Source of the DNA: Neonectria sp. B-13
Lineage: Eukaryota; Ascomycota; Sordariomycetes; Hypocreales; Nectriaceae
DNA: 64,000 bases
Direction: 5' to 3'
Assembly (NCBI GenBank): GCA_002682825.1
Contig: NOKP01000004.1
Location: 741,607-805,606 of the forward strand
The notes below the pieces were generated by a model. It saw nothing but the letters and a program-made list of their open reading frames with translations, was not told the origin of the DNA and did no database searches. How positions within the stretch are numbered: position 1 is the stretch's first letter; the number at the start of each line of letters is the position of its first letter. Shown here one piece after another: positions 33,832 to 43,608 of the stretch. A program made the translations under genes and the position numbers.

Positions 33832-34223
33832 TTAATCCTGTCGGGGCTTCCAGCCCAGGACGTTGTAGAAGCTCGTTCGGGGGTCCTCGACAGCACCAGT
33901 GAAGGCCCGTTGCCTGCTGGCCTCGCTCTGGGTGTTGTTGTACTGGTCGAAGAATCGGTCGAACTTGTTGGATGATCGGTTGAGCTGGCTGGTGATGAAG
34001 GCGTAGAGGACAGAGGCTGCAAGGCTGGGTTAGTTTGTGTCGTTGCGAGAGGCAGGTATTAGTGTAAGTGCGGGGAACTGACCACTTCCGACGACCATCA
34101 TGACAGGGACGATCCTGGTAATTTGTTAGTCTGGGGAACTATAGTATGTAGCATAAGTTCAGTGGGGGCTTCTGGTTGGACTTACTTGGGCACGGCGGCC
34201 TTGGGCATGGGCTGAGCAACCAT
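33832..34223 (-). CDS. Small single-helix membrane protein, 84 residues, unknown
   Basis: Three exons (34186-34223, 34083-34114, 33832-34016) with introns of 71 and 66 bp give 84 residues. The second exon is only 32 nt. The protein starts MVAQPMPKAAVPK, has one hydrophobic segment (IVPVMMVVGSASVLYAFI) and continues with a polar region (RSSNKFDRFFDQYNN), ending FYNVLGWKPRQD. A short basic N-terminus, a single helix and an amphipathic tail resemble small mitochondrial inner-membrane proteins, but I recognise no family. The three-exon structure with kept frame and a well-placed TATA box support a real gene. Unspliced frames in the area show only fragments of it. Confidence 0.75.
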
Positions 34224-35704
34224 TGTGTAAGTGGTGGAGGTGGTGGTGTTATTGGTGTCGTGTAAGTGAGACGTGGGTGTAACGGAGCAGTGAATCGCGG
34301 CTGCAGTTGAATGCTTGGTTCGTAGATGGGATGAAAAAGTGAGCTGTGAAGCATCCGAGGGTTATATACTGGCTACCTGGGCTCTGTCGTGTGTGGTGTG
34401 GTATCGCTGGAGGTTGCGTGTTAGTAGTCCGAGATAGTTCGAGAGTGGCATGATTGCAGTGCCGGTCCCCTGGTCAGAAGCCCGTTCGGGCGATTCCGGG
34501 GATCCTTCTTCGCCCGCTCGGGTCCTGACGAGACCAAGGGACGAGATTCACTTCGGGGTTGGACCAATGGATTCCTCAGATTTTTTTGGTTTTATTTTTG
34601 ACATCTCAGAGGGTTTGTTGCGTTCGTCGTCGTGATGAACCATAATCTACATGTTCGACCGCCAACTTGGGTGGACTGGTCCGTGCGTCTAAGTAACGAC
34701 AGGGGTGTAATCGAGCGGAGATGACTGGTCGGACAGAGGTCGAGGTGACTTCGAGCATCAGTTCACAGTATTCAAAAGCGGAATCAATTGAATTCGCTTT
34801 CATCGACAACACCGATGAATCGACAGGTTCGGCTCTGTCCGGGTCGGACTCTGCCCAAAACTGTCGATGTTGATGAACATGGTGACATGTACCCCAGAGA
34901 GCTTTCAGGCCGTCGTGCCTCCTTTTCGGGTGCTGACCGTCTTGTCGTCTGATGATCTGGGCGGGGCCTCCCGACGGGATAGTCACACTTGCCGTTTCTG
35001 GTACCGGCCACGGCGGAGCATCAGGCGTCTGGCTGGCTGACACGCTCAGATCCGTTCCGACGGCCACCTTTTCCCCATTGGACGGACGACGTGTGCGGCA
35101 CAGGAAATGGGCCGACCCCCCGGGGAATCATAATGCCTGTCGGTGCCTTCGCCGCGAGCTATTCCGAATGCTGTCCAACAAGGAGGACCAACATGTGCGC
35201 TGCTGGCTTTCTCCTCAATGCCCAGTGCTCCCTTGCAATTCCAAATGTCTCTCTAACCTTACATCCTCTCGCTGCCGGCTTCAGCAGAAATCATACTCGG
35301 CCAGGAAACCTCACACGACACGACTCGACTCCTACTCCATCATCTACCTCCCTGGCAGGTTTGATTCTCTCACGAAGTGGAACCCTTTTTCACAAAACTA
35401 CGCTTCACATCCAATTGCACCCTCCGCGTAGGATTTCAAGTATCAGGTTGTTGAAATCATCACCGATCCTCCATGTCAAACTAGGGCGCAGGTACACGAG
35501 CGACACCGTGCGAGACGTAGGAGCACCATTCTATGCTTTCCGACAGTTGCAATCAGTGTCAGTTTGGGGAAGAATCAGAAACGGTTGTCATATTTGCTAA
35601 CGCGTGTGTAACGCTGTCATATTGAACTCATGATACAGCACTGACCAACCCCGTCCTCCCCTGCCGAGCTCCTGAAAGTCCCAGAAGACCTCCCCAAGAC
35701 CCAT
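34224..35704. other. Intergenic region
   Basis: About 1.5 kb between two minus-strand genes. Overlapping frames on both strands between 34600 and 35600 are Ser/Thr/Pro/Arg-rich and have no credible domain or exon pattern. Confidence 0.45.
34362..34368 (-). promoter_or_regulatory. TATA box of the 84-residue protein gene
   Basis: TATATAA on the minus strand about 140 bp upstream of the ATG at 34223. Confidence 0.45.
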
Positions 35705-36728
35705 TCACTTCGGAGTCTGTGTGCCTGGGACATTGCTGAGAGCTGTGCTCTCGACGTCACCCACCCCTGAACCACACTTCTTATGAGGGCATTCTAACAT
35801 GGAGTCTGGAACCACCGAACAGATGTTAGCACGCATTCTCCACTGGTCGATGAACAGTACTTGCCATCATCTTCCTCCCATTCACCGTCAAGGCCAAAAA
35901 ACCTATATATAGTGCTAACAAGCTGAGCCAAAGCAATGAAGAAGGGCATGAACTGCCCTGGGCTGCTTAAAGAATGAACGTCGGTGATGTTGTTCCATCT
36001 CAGTGAAACTTCCACAAAGACGATGATGCCAATATTGACCGTCAACTCTACTTTCCCAGTAGGACTTTCGAATTGTAGCATCGCCTCATCATCAACTGCG
36101 TTCTTGACCAGTAGGGATAAGAAAGTGAGCAATGCTGAGCTTGTTAGCTTCGCTCGACATAGTGTGGGAGAACATGGATCGCGCTGGCAGGCTCACACAG
36201 AAAATAGGTCAAACCCGCGCCAACCGCTGAAATGATGGCAATCGCCTGGTTCAGTCGGCGAAACCAGCCCCATATGCTGACTTTTGCAAAGAAGAAGGCG
36301 TAGTCATTCTTGCAAGACCTTGGTAGAATATCCATGCCCTTCCACCAGAACCACGTGAACAGGGCAAGAATGCCAATCATTTCACCAACGTAAAGAAGTA
36401 AAGTCATCTTGGACCCCGAGATTGGCACTCTGCACACGCCTATTTGGGCAGATATCAAACCGAGGATGGGCACGACCTCAACAGCTTCGATTTCTCGACT
36501 GCTAATGAGTCGCAAAAGGACGGTCGCGGTCGCGAGGATGAAGACGATGGTTGACTGGCCGACGCGGTCCTCCACGGGCGCCACGGAGCTGAGCAACGAC
36601 GAGAGCTGGACGGTGAGCATCTGGAAGTATATGCCGAGCCGGTTGCCCAAGCCGTAAAGATCACTATTTCCTTGCACAGGGCATGTTGCATTAAATGCGC
36701 CTTGTGAAAATGTTTGATTAAAGGCCAT
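35705..36728 (-). CDS. Multi-pass membrane protein, divergent pair member A
   Basis: Three exons (36197-36728, 35865-36134, 35705-35805) give about 300 residues. The first intron (62 bp) is GT..AG with a GCTAAC branch. The second (59 bp) is GC..AG, with the consensus GCAAGT donor and GCTAAC branch; splicing it replaces a Cys/Ser-rich end with a hydrophilic tail starting EEDDDSMLECPHKK. Several hydrophobic helices are visible (about 6-7). Shared with the neighbouring divergent gene: C..GN(S/P)DLYG(L/I)G.R(L/I)G at the N-terminus, W..G(M/L)D and GWFR in the middle, NNI and S.GQF.P near the last helices. No known family recognised. Probably a plasma or internal membrane protein; function unknown. 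The start ATG is the first in frame. Confidence 0.75.
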
Positions 36729-37396
36729 GGCTCATAGGATCAATTCGATATGGAGTGCCGGGCTGGTGGTATTACTACCGAGTGGTCGAGTCCGTATTCG
36801 GTCGCAACTCGCGAATATTTAGTGCGGCAGACGAAGCCGTTCAAAATACCAAGAGCAATGCGAGATAGGCAAAGTAGAAATGCTGTCACCAACTAATTGT
36901 GAAAAAAGGCCACGGCTGGCAGTTCCGTCATCAGAGTATCCTGAAGGGGAGGGAGGCCTCAAGAATCGAGACAGCTCGAGCGCGAAGTAAAAGTGAGGCT
37001 GTGCTGCGCCTCTTTGGTTGCCTTGTTGGCGAGGTGGTATGATAAATGCTGGGGTTAAATCGATGTGGCGGAGTAGGACAGAAAAATAATGCCCGCAGAA
37101 TAATGCCTAATACGAGGCATTTAAAAGGCTGTTTCTCAAATCCAAGCGCACGTTCAGTTCGCAAAATTATCGAGTTGGTGCGCACAAGGCTAAACTTGGC
37201 TGATGCGCAGCGCCTCAGCCACTTGTTGGTTAGCCAGATTCGATGTCTCGCATATGAGAGATGAGGCTGCCTAAGTAATTGCGCCGTATCTTCCACACCC
37301 TGGTTTTGATCATTCAAGCTTCTTTTCCACAGAAGTGAAATCTCTCAAGCCTCTACCTGTAACGAAATTCATCTCCGACGCCGCCAGCGAACCAAA
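36729..37396. promoter_or_regulatory. Shared divergent promoter of the membrane-protein pair
   Basis: A 668 bp region between two divergent related genes. AT-richer than neighbours. I see no clear palindrome or TATA box, but the head-to-head arrangement suggests joint control. Confidence 0.4.
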
Positions 37397-38206
37397 ATGA
37401 CGCAGCCAGGCTCGCAATGCCAACTGGAAGGAAACCCGGATCTCTATGGAATCGGCGTGAGGATCGGTCTATATTCTCAATGGACAGCCACTCTTCTCGT
37501 CACCCTCTTTGATTCTCGCAACGAAGGCGCCTATCGGGTCATCAACCTCATCATGCAATGTGCCGTCTTTCTCGGCCTTTGCACCGACTCAACCCACAAC
37601 GGAAACGCTGTCGGCTGTGTCATCACACAACTCCTCCTGTGCGGGTCTCTGTCTAGCCTAACTGGCGATGGAATAAGCCATGCCGGTTCACTTTCCGGCA
37701 CCTTTCGCGTGCTGTTCTACAACGCGCTTTCTGCCTACGGTTGCTGGTTCTGGTTTGCCGGGCTAGACTCAATGACAAAGCCCGGCTGCCCGGAAGAGGT
37801 TGTTTTTCTTGGTCACACTTTGATTAACGGTTGGTTTCGCACATTTGGCAAAACCTTATCAGTGGTCGGTCTCGTCGTCTCGGTCTGCTTTCTGGGTTGG
37901 AACATCATCGCGACGAACCTGCGGCTCAAAAACAAATTCCCATACAGCCGGCAAGCTAGAGCGAGACCGAGGATTGAAATCGGGCTTTTAGTCCTCTCGC
38001 TTGGGTTAATCGCCTTCTCAATAGTGGCGGTTGAGTATCTGATCGACGTCAACAACATCTCGGGACTAACCGACATCAATTCCGTGGGCCAATTCTTGCC
38101 GCTGCTCGTCGGCACGATAGCTTGCTTTCAGACCACTTGGACAATACTCTTCCGTGGCCTCATGTGGCGAAGGAAGTGCTGGTTTTTGCTTGGATGGCAT
38201 CTTTGA
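37397..38206 (+). CDS. Multi-pass membrane protein, divergent pair member B
   Basis: A single open frame of 269 residues with about seven hydrophobic segments. The N-terminus (GNPDLYGIGVRIGLYSQW), the middle (WFWFAGLDSM, INGWFRTFGKTL) and the last third (VEYLIDVNNIS, SVGQFLPLLVG) match blocks in the divergent neighbour, in the same order, so the two are paralogues. The C-terminus is short and basic (RGLMWRRKC) and lacks the hydrophilic tail of member A. No domain that I can name; function unknown. Both genes lie near a PTH11-like receptor, but a link is speculation. The ATG follows AACCAAA, a good fungal start context. Confidence 0.8.
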   Translation: MTQPGSQCQLEGNPDLYGIGVRIGLYSQWTATLLVTLFDSRNEGAYRVINLIMQCAVFLGLCTDSTHNGNAVGCVITQLLLCGSLSSLTGDGISHAGSLSGTFRVLFYNALSAYGCWFWFAGLDSMTKPGCPEEVVFLGHTLINGWFRTFGKTLSVVGLVVSVCFLGWNIIATNLRLKNKFPYSRQARARPRIEIGLLVLSLGLIAFSIVAVEYLIDVNNISGLTDINSVGQFLPLLVGTIACFQTTWTILFRGLMWRRKCWFLLGWHL

Positions 38207-39102
38207 TTGATAATTCTTACGTAGCGTTGGAATAAGTTCATAATTAGCATGCATTGTGTGCCCTTTCATATATACACACGAGGACAAAAGAAACTCACCA
38301 TACGTCAATGTAATTTTTCCGTCATAGGTTTTGTTATCTCCAGGCCTTGTTTTCACGAGTCAATCAGCAACCGAGCGATGACAACATGTTGGATGAAGGT
38401 AATCCAAATATCAGTAGGATCACGGTTCTTTTTACCCAACGCCTACGACTCTCCCCTTAGACTTCCTCAAAGGCAATTGGAACTTGCTTCTTCACATTCA
38501 AGGCATTTCACACAGCGTAATCGTAAGCCAAGTTTGCGAGCTCATCTGCCACATACGACCATAGCCCTTTGAGAATACCGGATCCCGTCTGCTCTCCGTG
38601 AGTCAAGCTGAGGAGCGCTTGAATAGTAGTTGGGTCGGTGACGACCAGCGAATTCCAGGTGTTGTATGTTTTTTTTGTCTTTTTTTGTCTTTTTTTGCAA
38701 TTTCCGTGAAGTTTGCATCGTGGGTTAAGCGTGGAAGGTGGGTGTCGAGGTGGCAAATCGGAGGGCCTCCTGGCGAATTGCGACCAGAACTCGCCAGCAG
38801 AGCACCATTGGGGTCACATGCTCTAATGGTCGACTAAACGCTAAATTCAGTCTCAAATATACGCCGATGCAAGGCATTCAGGGAGTTGCGGGGAAGCCTA
38901 AGGAACACGGTTATGGTTAGGTGCAACCGACGTCATTCACGTCATCCCCCACATCATGATCGCAACGCTGAAGTCATACTAGTAGGCGAGATCGAGATCA
39001 AAAGTAGGCTAGTATCCGTACTTGACATAAAGGTGGCTCGCGAACACCAATTCTTGAACCTATTTCCGTTCTTCATCAATTGACATCCTTCTTTACACAA
39101 AT
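38207..39102. other. Intergenic region with T-rich tandem repeat
   Basis: No credible gene. A repeated TTTTTTTGTC unit lies at 38669-38697. Confidence 0.5.
38669..38697 (+). repeat. T-rich decamer tandem repeat
   Basis: Almost three copies of TTTTTTTGTC in non-coding DNA; simple repeat. Confidence 0.8.
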
Positions 39103-39506
39103 ATGTCCGCTTTGAGAACGACATCGAAGACCCTCCTCCGAGGCCAGCTCCGACCCGCGGCTAGAGTCGCGGCCCCACTCCTCCGGCGCATCGAGGCCAG
39201 GTCTGCCGGCCATGTGCCAGGTGAAGATAACCTGGGCGGCCCAGGAGGCCAGCAGCCGGTACCGCCGAAGCCTGGCGGTCCTGAGGCGCTGAAGCGCAAT
39301 TGGTACGAGTCGACCTCATTGAGACGTGACAAATCGGGCTAATAATGTTGTCTAGGTTTCCCATCGGCGGTGGTGCTCTCGTCCTCCTGGCAGCCATCTC
39401 ATACATGTCATCGGGCGATAAGCCGGCAATATCGAAGGAAGTCCCGGCGCTCACGGAGATGAGTGGGAGGAAAGGCGGAGGAACCATGGGCAGCTCCCGT
39501 TCATAA
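39103..39506 (+). CDS. Small mitochondrial-type membrane protein, 116 residues, unknown
   Basis: Two exons (39103-39302, 39356-39506) joined by a 53 bp intron with a CTAAT branch give 116 residues. The N-terminus (MSALRTTSKTLLRGQLRPAA) is rich in Arg, Ser and Leu with no acids, typical of a mitochondrial presequence. A Gly/Pro-rich stretch follows, then LKRNWFPIGGGALVLLAAIS spans the splice junction and forms one transmembrane helix. The C-terminus is polar (GGGTMGSSRS). The layout is that of small inner-membrane or assembly proteins of mitochondria, but no family is recognised. Without splicing the frame would end soon after the intron start and lose the helix. Confidence 0.75.
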
Positions 39507-39698
39507 TAAGCTAGAAGGCTACATAGCTGAACTTTCTAATTGCCCAAATTGCCTATCGGCATTAAATAATGCAGTCTCTAAGAACTAAGATATCGCGTCT
39601 AAACAATACTCAGTCCGGCTACATTGTCATTCGCACCTAAGCTTGGAACGAATTGGTGATCAGCCGAGTCACCATCCATGCTATCACTCGCAGTGCGC

Positions 39699-41204
39699 TC
39701 ATTTCTTCGCCGAGTCGCTGCCTTTCTTCTGCAAAAGATAATCGCCGCCAATCAATGCTTTATAGGCTCCTTTCAAGCCTTGCATTGGCCAATGCGTGCG
39801 AACGGTCGCCAACATGGCCTCTTCACCACCCGCCTCCACGTCCACCTTCACCTTGTCATAGACGCTCAGCAAATATCCCGCCGAGTACTTCGACCTCAAC
39901 GCATCGTACGAGGCCCGGTCGTAATGCTTCCAGAACTCATCCTCGGTGTAGTAGGCCTGGGCGTATAGCCATTTCTTGCCGCCGCATTCCTCGACCTTCT
40001 GCTCCAGGGCGCGGTTGTGCTTGATGACGTCGTAGCGATTCCCCGTGAGCGGACCCCAGACGCCAAAGTTCAAGAGATCCGGCGTCCCGGGCTTGGAAAA
40101 CTCGGAGTGTAGGCCGTGGCCGGAATCGGGAGTGTCGCGCTGCAGGCGTAAAGGGCAGAGCCATAGTGGATAGATGTTGTGTTGCTCGTGAAGCCAGGTC
40201 TGGAACTCTTCGACACTTTCGTAGGAAACGCCGACGTCTTGCACCATGTAGTAGTCGAAGATTCCGCTTTTATGACCGGCAGAGTACATGACGCGGGTCC
40301 GAAGCAGAGGATCCAAAATGTATCGTGTCACTCGGTTGAACGGTGTGAGAAAATACTTGAAGGCGTACTTCGCGACCCAGAACCCGGCTCTGTCGTACCG
40401 GAAGAGGTAATCCACAATAGGGATATAGTCCGTCACAGTTACCGATGGATCATTCTTTAATGTTTGTTGGAGTTTTTCAACATGCAGATAAAACCACCTG
40501 TCCTGGCGGCGTGTAAAATGGCGTGGTTTACATCCATTGGGGAGCTCGTCAACAAGGCGCCCGACACATATCACAGTCGAGTCTATTGAGTAAACAATCC
40601 CATCGATGAAGTCGTTTGACTCCTTACCACACTGTTCTTGAAGCTGTCTGGCCGTTTCAGCTGGCCCTGTTGACAGCTGGTACGTCAATTCAACGTATTT
40701 CTTGGCATCCTTCAACTGGACCTCCAACAAGGTGACCACGCCGAGGGTTCCGAAGGCCGACGCAGCCCCCCAGAATAGATCTGGCTTCTCGAATTTCGAA
40801 GCGCTCGCAATAGCCCCATCTGCGAGGACAATCTCGATTGAGTTGATCGTCGTGTCAAAGGCGCCGTAGCGAAAGGAGCTGCTTTCCCCGGAGGTTCCGG
40901 AGAAGCCGCCTCCGACCGTGATACCGGGGAACTCCATCACCACGAGCGGGATGAGCCCATGCTTCAAGGTAGCCTCGACGAGCGCATCCATGGAGACATT
41001 CGGCTCGACGAAGGCGGTCTTTTTGGCCGTGTCGACCTCAAGGACATGGTCGAGACTGCTTGTATCGACCGTGTTGTCGACGCGCCGGTTGGATTGACGC
41101 GTGCTGTTGGTCGACCCGTGGTACATGCGGAACGGCTCCTGGAGGGCGTGGAACTTTTTGACCCTTTCTGAGACCGTTGCCACGGCCACTTTATGAGCTT
41201 CCAT
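39699..41204 (-). CDS. FAD-binding oxidoreductase, DHCR24 (delta24-sterol reductase)-like
   Basis: Intronless, 501 residues. The N-terminal half has the vanillyl-alcohol-oxidase-type FAD-binding pattern: VEPNVSMDALVEATLKHGLI, then EFPGITVGGGFSGTSGESSSFRYG and a late FGTLGVVTLLEVQLK block. The C-terminal half (FDYYMVQDVGVSYESVEEF, YPLWLCPLR, AQAYYTEDEFW) is characteristic of DHCR24/DIMINUTO proteins, which reduce the delta24 bond of sterols with NADPH and FAD. Filamentous fungi make ergosterol, whose side chain is handled by ERG enzymes, so the role of this homologue is uncertain; it may act on another lipid. The animal enzyme's N-terminal membrane anchor is not evident here. The family call is firm, the substrate is not. 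Confidence 0.85.
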   Translation of the reverse strand: MEAHKVAVATVSERVKKFHALQEPFRMYHGSTNSTRQSNRRVDNTVDTSSLDHVLEVDTAKKTAFVEPNVSMDALVEATLKHGLIPLVVMEFPGITVGGGFSGTSGESSSFRYGAFDTTINSIEIVLADGAIASASKFEKPDLFWGAASAFGTLGVVTLLEVQLKDAKKYVELTYQLSTGPAETARQLQEQCGKESNDFIDGIVYSIDSTVICVGRLVDELPNGCKPRHFTRRQDRWFYLHVEKLQQTLKNDPSVTVTDYIPIVDYLFRYDRAGFWVAKYAFKYFLTPFNRVTRYILDPLLRTRVMYSAGHKSGIFDYYMVQDVGVSYESVEEFQTWLHEQHNIYPLWLCPLRLQRDTPDSGHGLHSEFSKPGTPDLLNFGVWGPLTGNRYDVIKHNRALEQKVEECGGKKWLYAQAYYTEDEFWKHYDRASYDALRSKYSAGYLLSVYDKVKVDVEAGGEEAMLATVRTHWPMQGLKGAYKALIGGDYLLQKKGSDSAKK

Positions 41205-41682
41205 TATAGTCGTGATTGCACATGCGGTTCAATTGCTGGTTCTCGATGCTTCGTGAAGAGACTCGGGTGTGATAGAGGTGAGTAGAATGTTGCAACGAAA
41301 GAAGGCGTCGTTCTGGGTTACACAATCTCTTTCGCTGCTCTTTGTTCAAAGTCGTTCAGTTGCGCTCAGATCTCACTGGTTGATGAAGAAGCGACAATGT
41401 ACGTAGTAATCATGCGCCTCAATGAACACGTAATCTAGCCCGGTTCGGCAAGTGTTCTCCCCGTGCTAGGATGTCTTAAACTGTGGGCCTTGTTTCCCAA
41501 ATGTCATGAGAATTGTCCGTGCAAGTCTTGGCCGTCGTAAGTAGGCAACTTGGGATGATGCTTGTGCGTTTGAAGCACAACAACTACAAACATGGCTGAT
41601 TGACTACCCATTCGACAACCGATGCTCCCGCGTTCCCTATTAACTCTCTCTTCAACCCCATGTGCAATCGTACCCCATTGGT
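41205..41682. other. Intergenic region
   Basis: About 480 bp between two genes on the minus strand; nothing coding seen. Confidence 0.45.
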
Positions 41683-42501
41683 CTAGCCCACCGTTTGTCT
41701 AAAATAAATCACTGTCGGGTCCATGTCATCCAACTCAGTCTCCTCCTTAAGCGGCGTGGGCGTAGAGCCAATCAATTCCTCCAGCAACATCGTGCGTTCC
41801 GCCGCAAGAGCTTCAAACTCCGGTTCAGTAAGACGCACTGCGGTGGGCCTTGATCGATCTTCAAGCCCATGCATCCCATCGCAGGCGGCAAAGACGAGCG
41901 AGTTCGCATCGTTCTGCCGAGCCTCGCGGGTCCACTGAATCAGCAAGTCCTTGACAGTGCAGCGGCGGCAGAGGCTCGTCATGAAGCCGCCGACAGGCGT
42001 GAAGAACTCTTGGGGGAGGAAGAACTCCTCGGTTGGAGACGGGATGCGTGCGAAGATATCCGGATGGTCGCAATCATAGACAATGCGCTGGTCGCATGCT
42101 GACGACCAAGTTGCGGGTTCGTGCTGTTCTGGCCCGTTCCATGGGCATGTCAATGGTGATTCACCCACAACGTAGTTGTCACAGAGGTCTGCGTAGCAGG
42201 TCCATCCCATGATGTGACCACAGGGAAGCGCCACGGGAGGATCGACGATCGTATTAAGATCCGGGGCTTCACAGAGATGTCTGCACGCGATGCATTTGGT
42301 CCGGATGAACCGATGGCGGATGGCTCTAGCATCCGAGATCCGGGCATGGTACTTTTGAAGGAACCTCTCAGTCCATATTTGCAGGTTTCCCCAATGGTAC
42401 ATGTCTGGGAGTCCCAGGTCGCCGATCAGCTCCAGGTCTTCGCGGGTGAGCCAGGGGCAGAGCCTTTCGGGCGTTCCATTTGTCGTTGTGGTGTGCTCCA
42501 T
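41683..42501 (-). CDS. RING-like zinc-binding protein
   Basis: 272 residues from the ATG at 42501; the frame is open further upstream but only with a non-ATG codon. A cysteine-rich centre reads KCIACRHLC, then VALPCGHIMGWTCYADLC and TCPW. The CxxC...CGH...C...C...CPW order is RING-like, though the spacing after the His is longer than the usual C-x-H-x2-C-x2-C, so it may be a divergent RING or another treble-clef finger. Many fungi carry such short lineage-specific proteins. E3 ligase activity is only a suggestion. The C-terminus is Glu-rich (PLKEETELDDMD). Its upstream neighbour is a nuclease-like gene on the same strand about 1.1 kb away. Confidence 0.7.
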   Translation of the reverse strand: MEHTTTTNGTPERLCPWLTREDLELIGDLGLPDMYHWGNLQIWTERFLQKYHARISDARAIRHRFIRTKCIACRHLCEAPDLNTIVDPPVALPCGHIMGWTCYADLCDNYVVGESPLTCPWNGPEQHEPATWSSACDQRIVYDCDHPDIFARIPSPTEEFFLPQEFFTPVGGFMTSLCRRCTVKDLLIQWTREARQNDANSLVFAACDGMHGLEDRSRPTAVRLTEPEFEALAAERTMLLEELIGSTPTPLKEETELDDMDPTVIYFRQTVG

Positions 42502-43608
42502 GGCTTGTGTCCAATGCCTCGCCGATGAGAATAGCCCCGGTTTCTGAGTTGGTAATTCTTGCAAAAGACCTTGTTGATCAAAGAGGGTTCTCGGATAGCA
42601 ACTATGACTGAAGGCCCGAGTGAGCTGTCGGAGTTGACAAGAATGCTTACAGCCTCTTATAGTCGCATTGCTGTGTGCTTGGGGCGGCGATGCCGATGCT
42701 GATGCTACGTTGTGCGTTGGTGGATGTAGTTCACGATAAAACCTCAGGATCGGCTTGCTTCACTTATTTGTCCAAGCGAAAGGCACCCGCCTTTGTCGGC
42801 AAAGGAGCGATTGAAGGAGCCACCAGGGAGGTGCGTGTCCCACCAGGAGCGACTGAGCCTTCGACCACAGCCGAGTCCTTCGCACTGCCCAGTTTGCGAA
42901 AGAGCTCTTTATAAGGAGAGGGAAGGGAAACTTGGATGTCTCGCCGGTATCGTCATTGCGCAAGATACTGAAATCGTGAAGAATGACCTCCTGGAGTTTC
43001 AGGGCATCGTCGTCTGTCGGGTCGGGCTCGCCTCTGGCTTGTCTTATGACTGGATCAATGTCACCAAACGTCAAACACTCTCCGCAGCTTGTGCATCGCA
43101 ATCTTATTTATGTTTCCACAAGCGACAGGCTCCAGTTTCCTAATTGTGTCCTTTGATTGTGCCACGCCGCCATGGGTACCGTGTCGTGTTGAGCTCCAGC
43201 GGCCTGATATCGGGTGCATGGGAGCAAACACAATCGCAGAAGGACAGCAGGTTGACAATCATGAAGGAAATCTACAAGATATGAAGTACATTACTGACAT
43301 CGCAGGCTCCAATCTAGGTTCATTCGGTGCCTTTGTTTTCCCTTCTCGCCGTTTGATAGGATGTCCTTGGAGAATGACACGTTTGCTTGCGCACGGGGTG
43401 TGACGATTTCACGAACCATCGTATTATGCATTTTGATGCCACCATCGCCCTAACTATTATATGACATATCAACTGATAAGTGTTGGCCACATTCCTTCCA
43501 GTTGCACTACTCTCCACTCATTTCCTAACAGGGGAGATACCCATGAGTGAGTGAGCCAACAATAACAAGCAAGACCTCCAAAAACCGCATCCAACGCCGA
43601 ATCATGGG
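42502..43608. other. Intergenic region with an orphan frame
   Basis: A minus-strand frame of 113 codons at 42760-43101 starts MRCTSCGECLTFGD and has reasonable composition for about 60 residues, then degrades. It could be an exon of an unrecognised gene or a decayed fragment; not called. Confidence 0.4.

Noticed and set aside
42760..43101. 113-codon minus-strand frame starting MRCTSCGEC
   Set aside because: Coding-like for part of its length but without splice partners or recognisable domain; could be a fragment, so not annotated as a gene.
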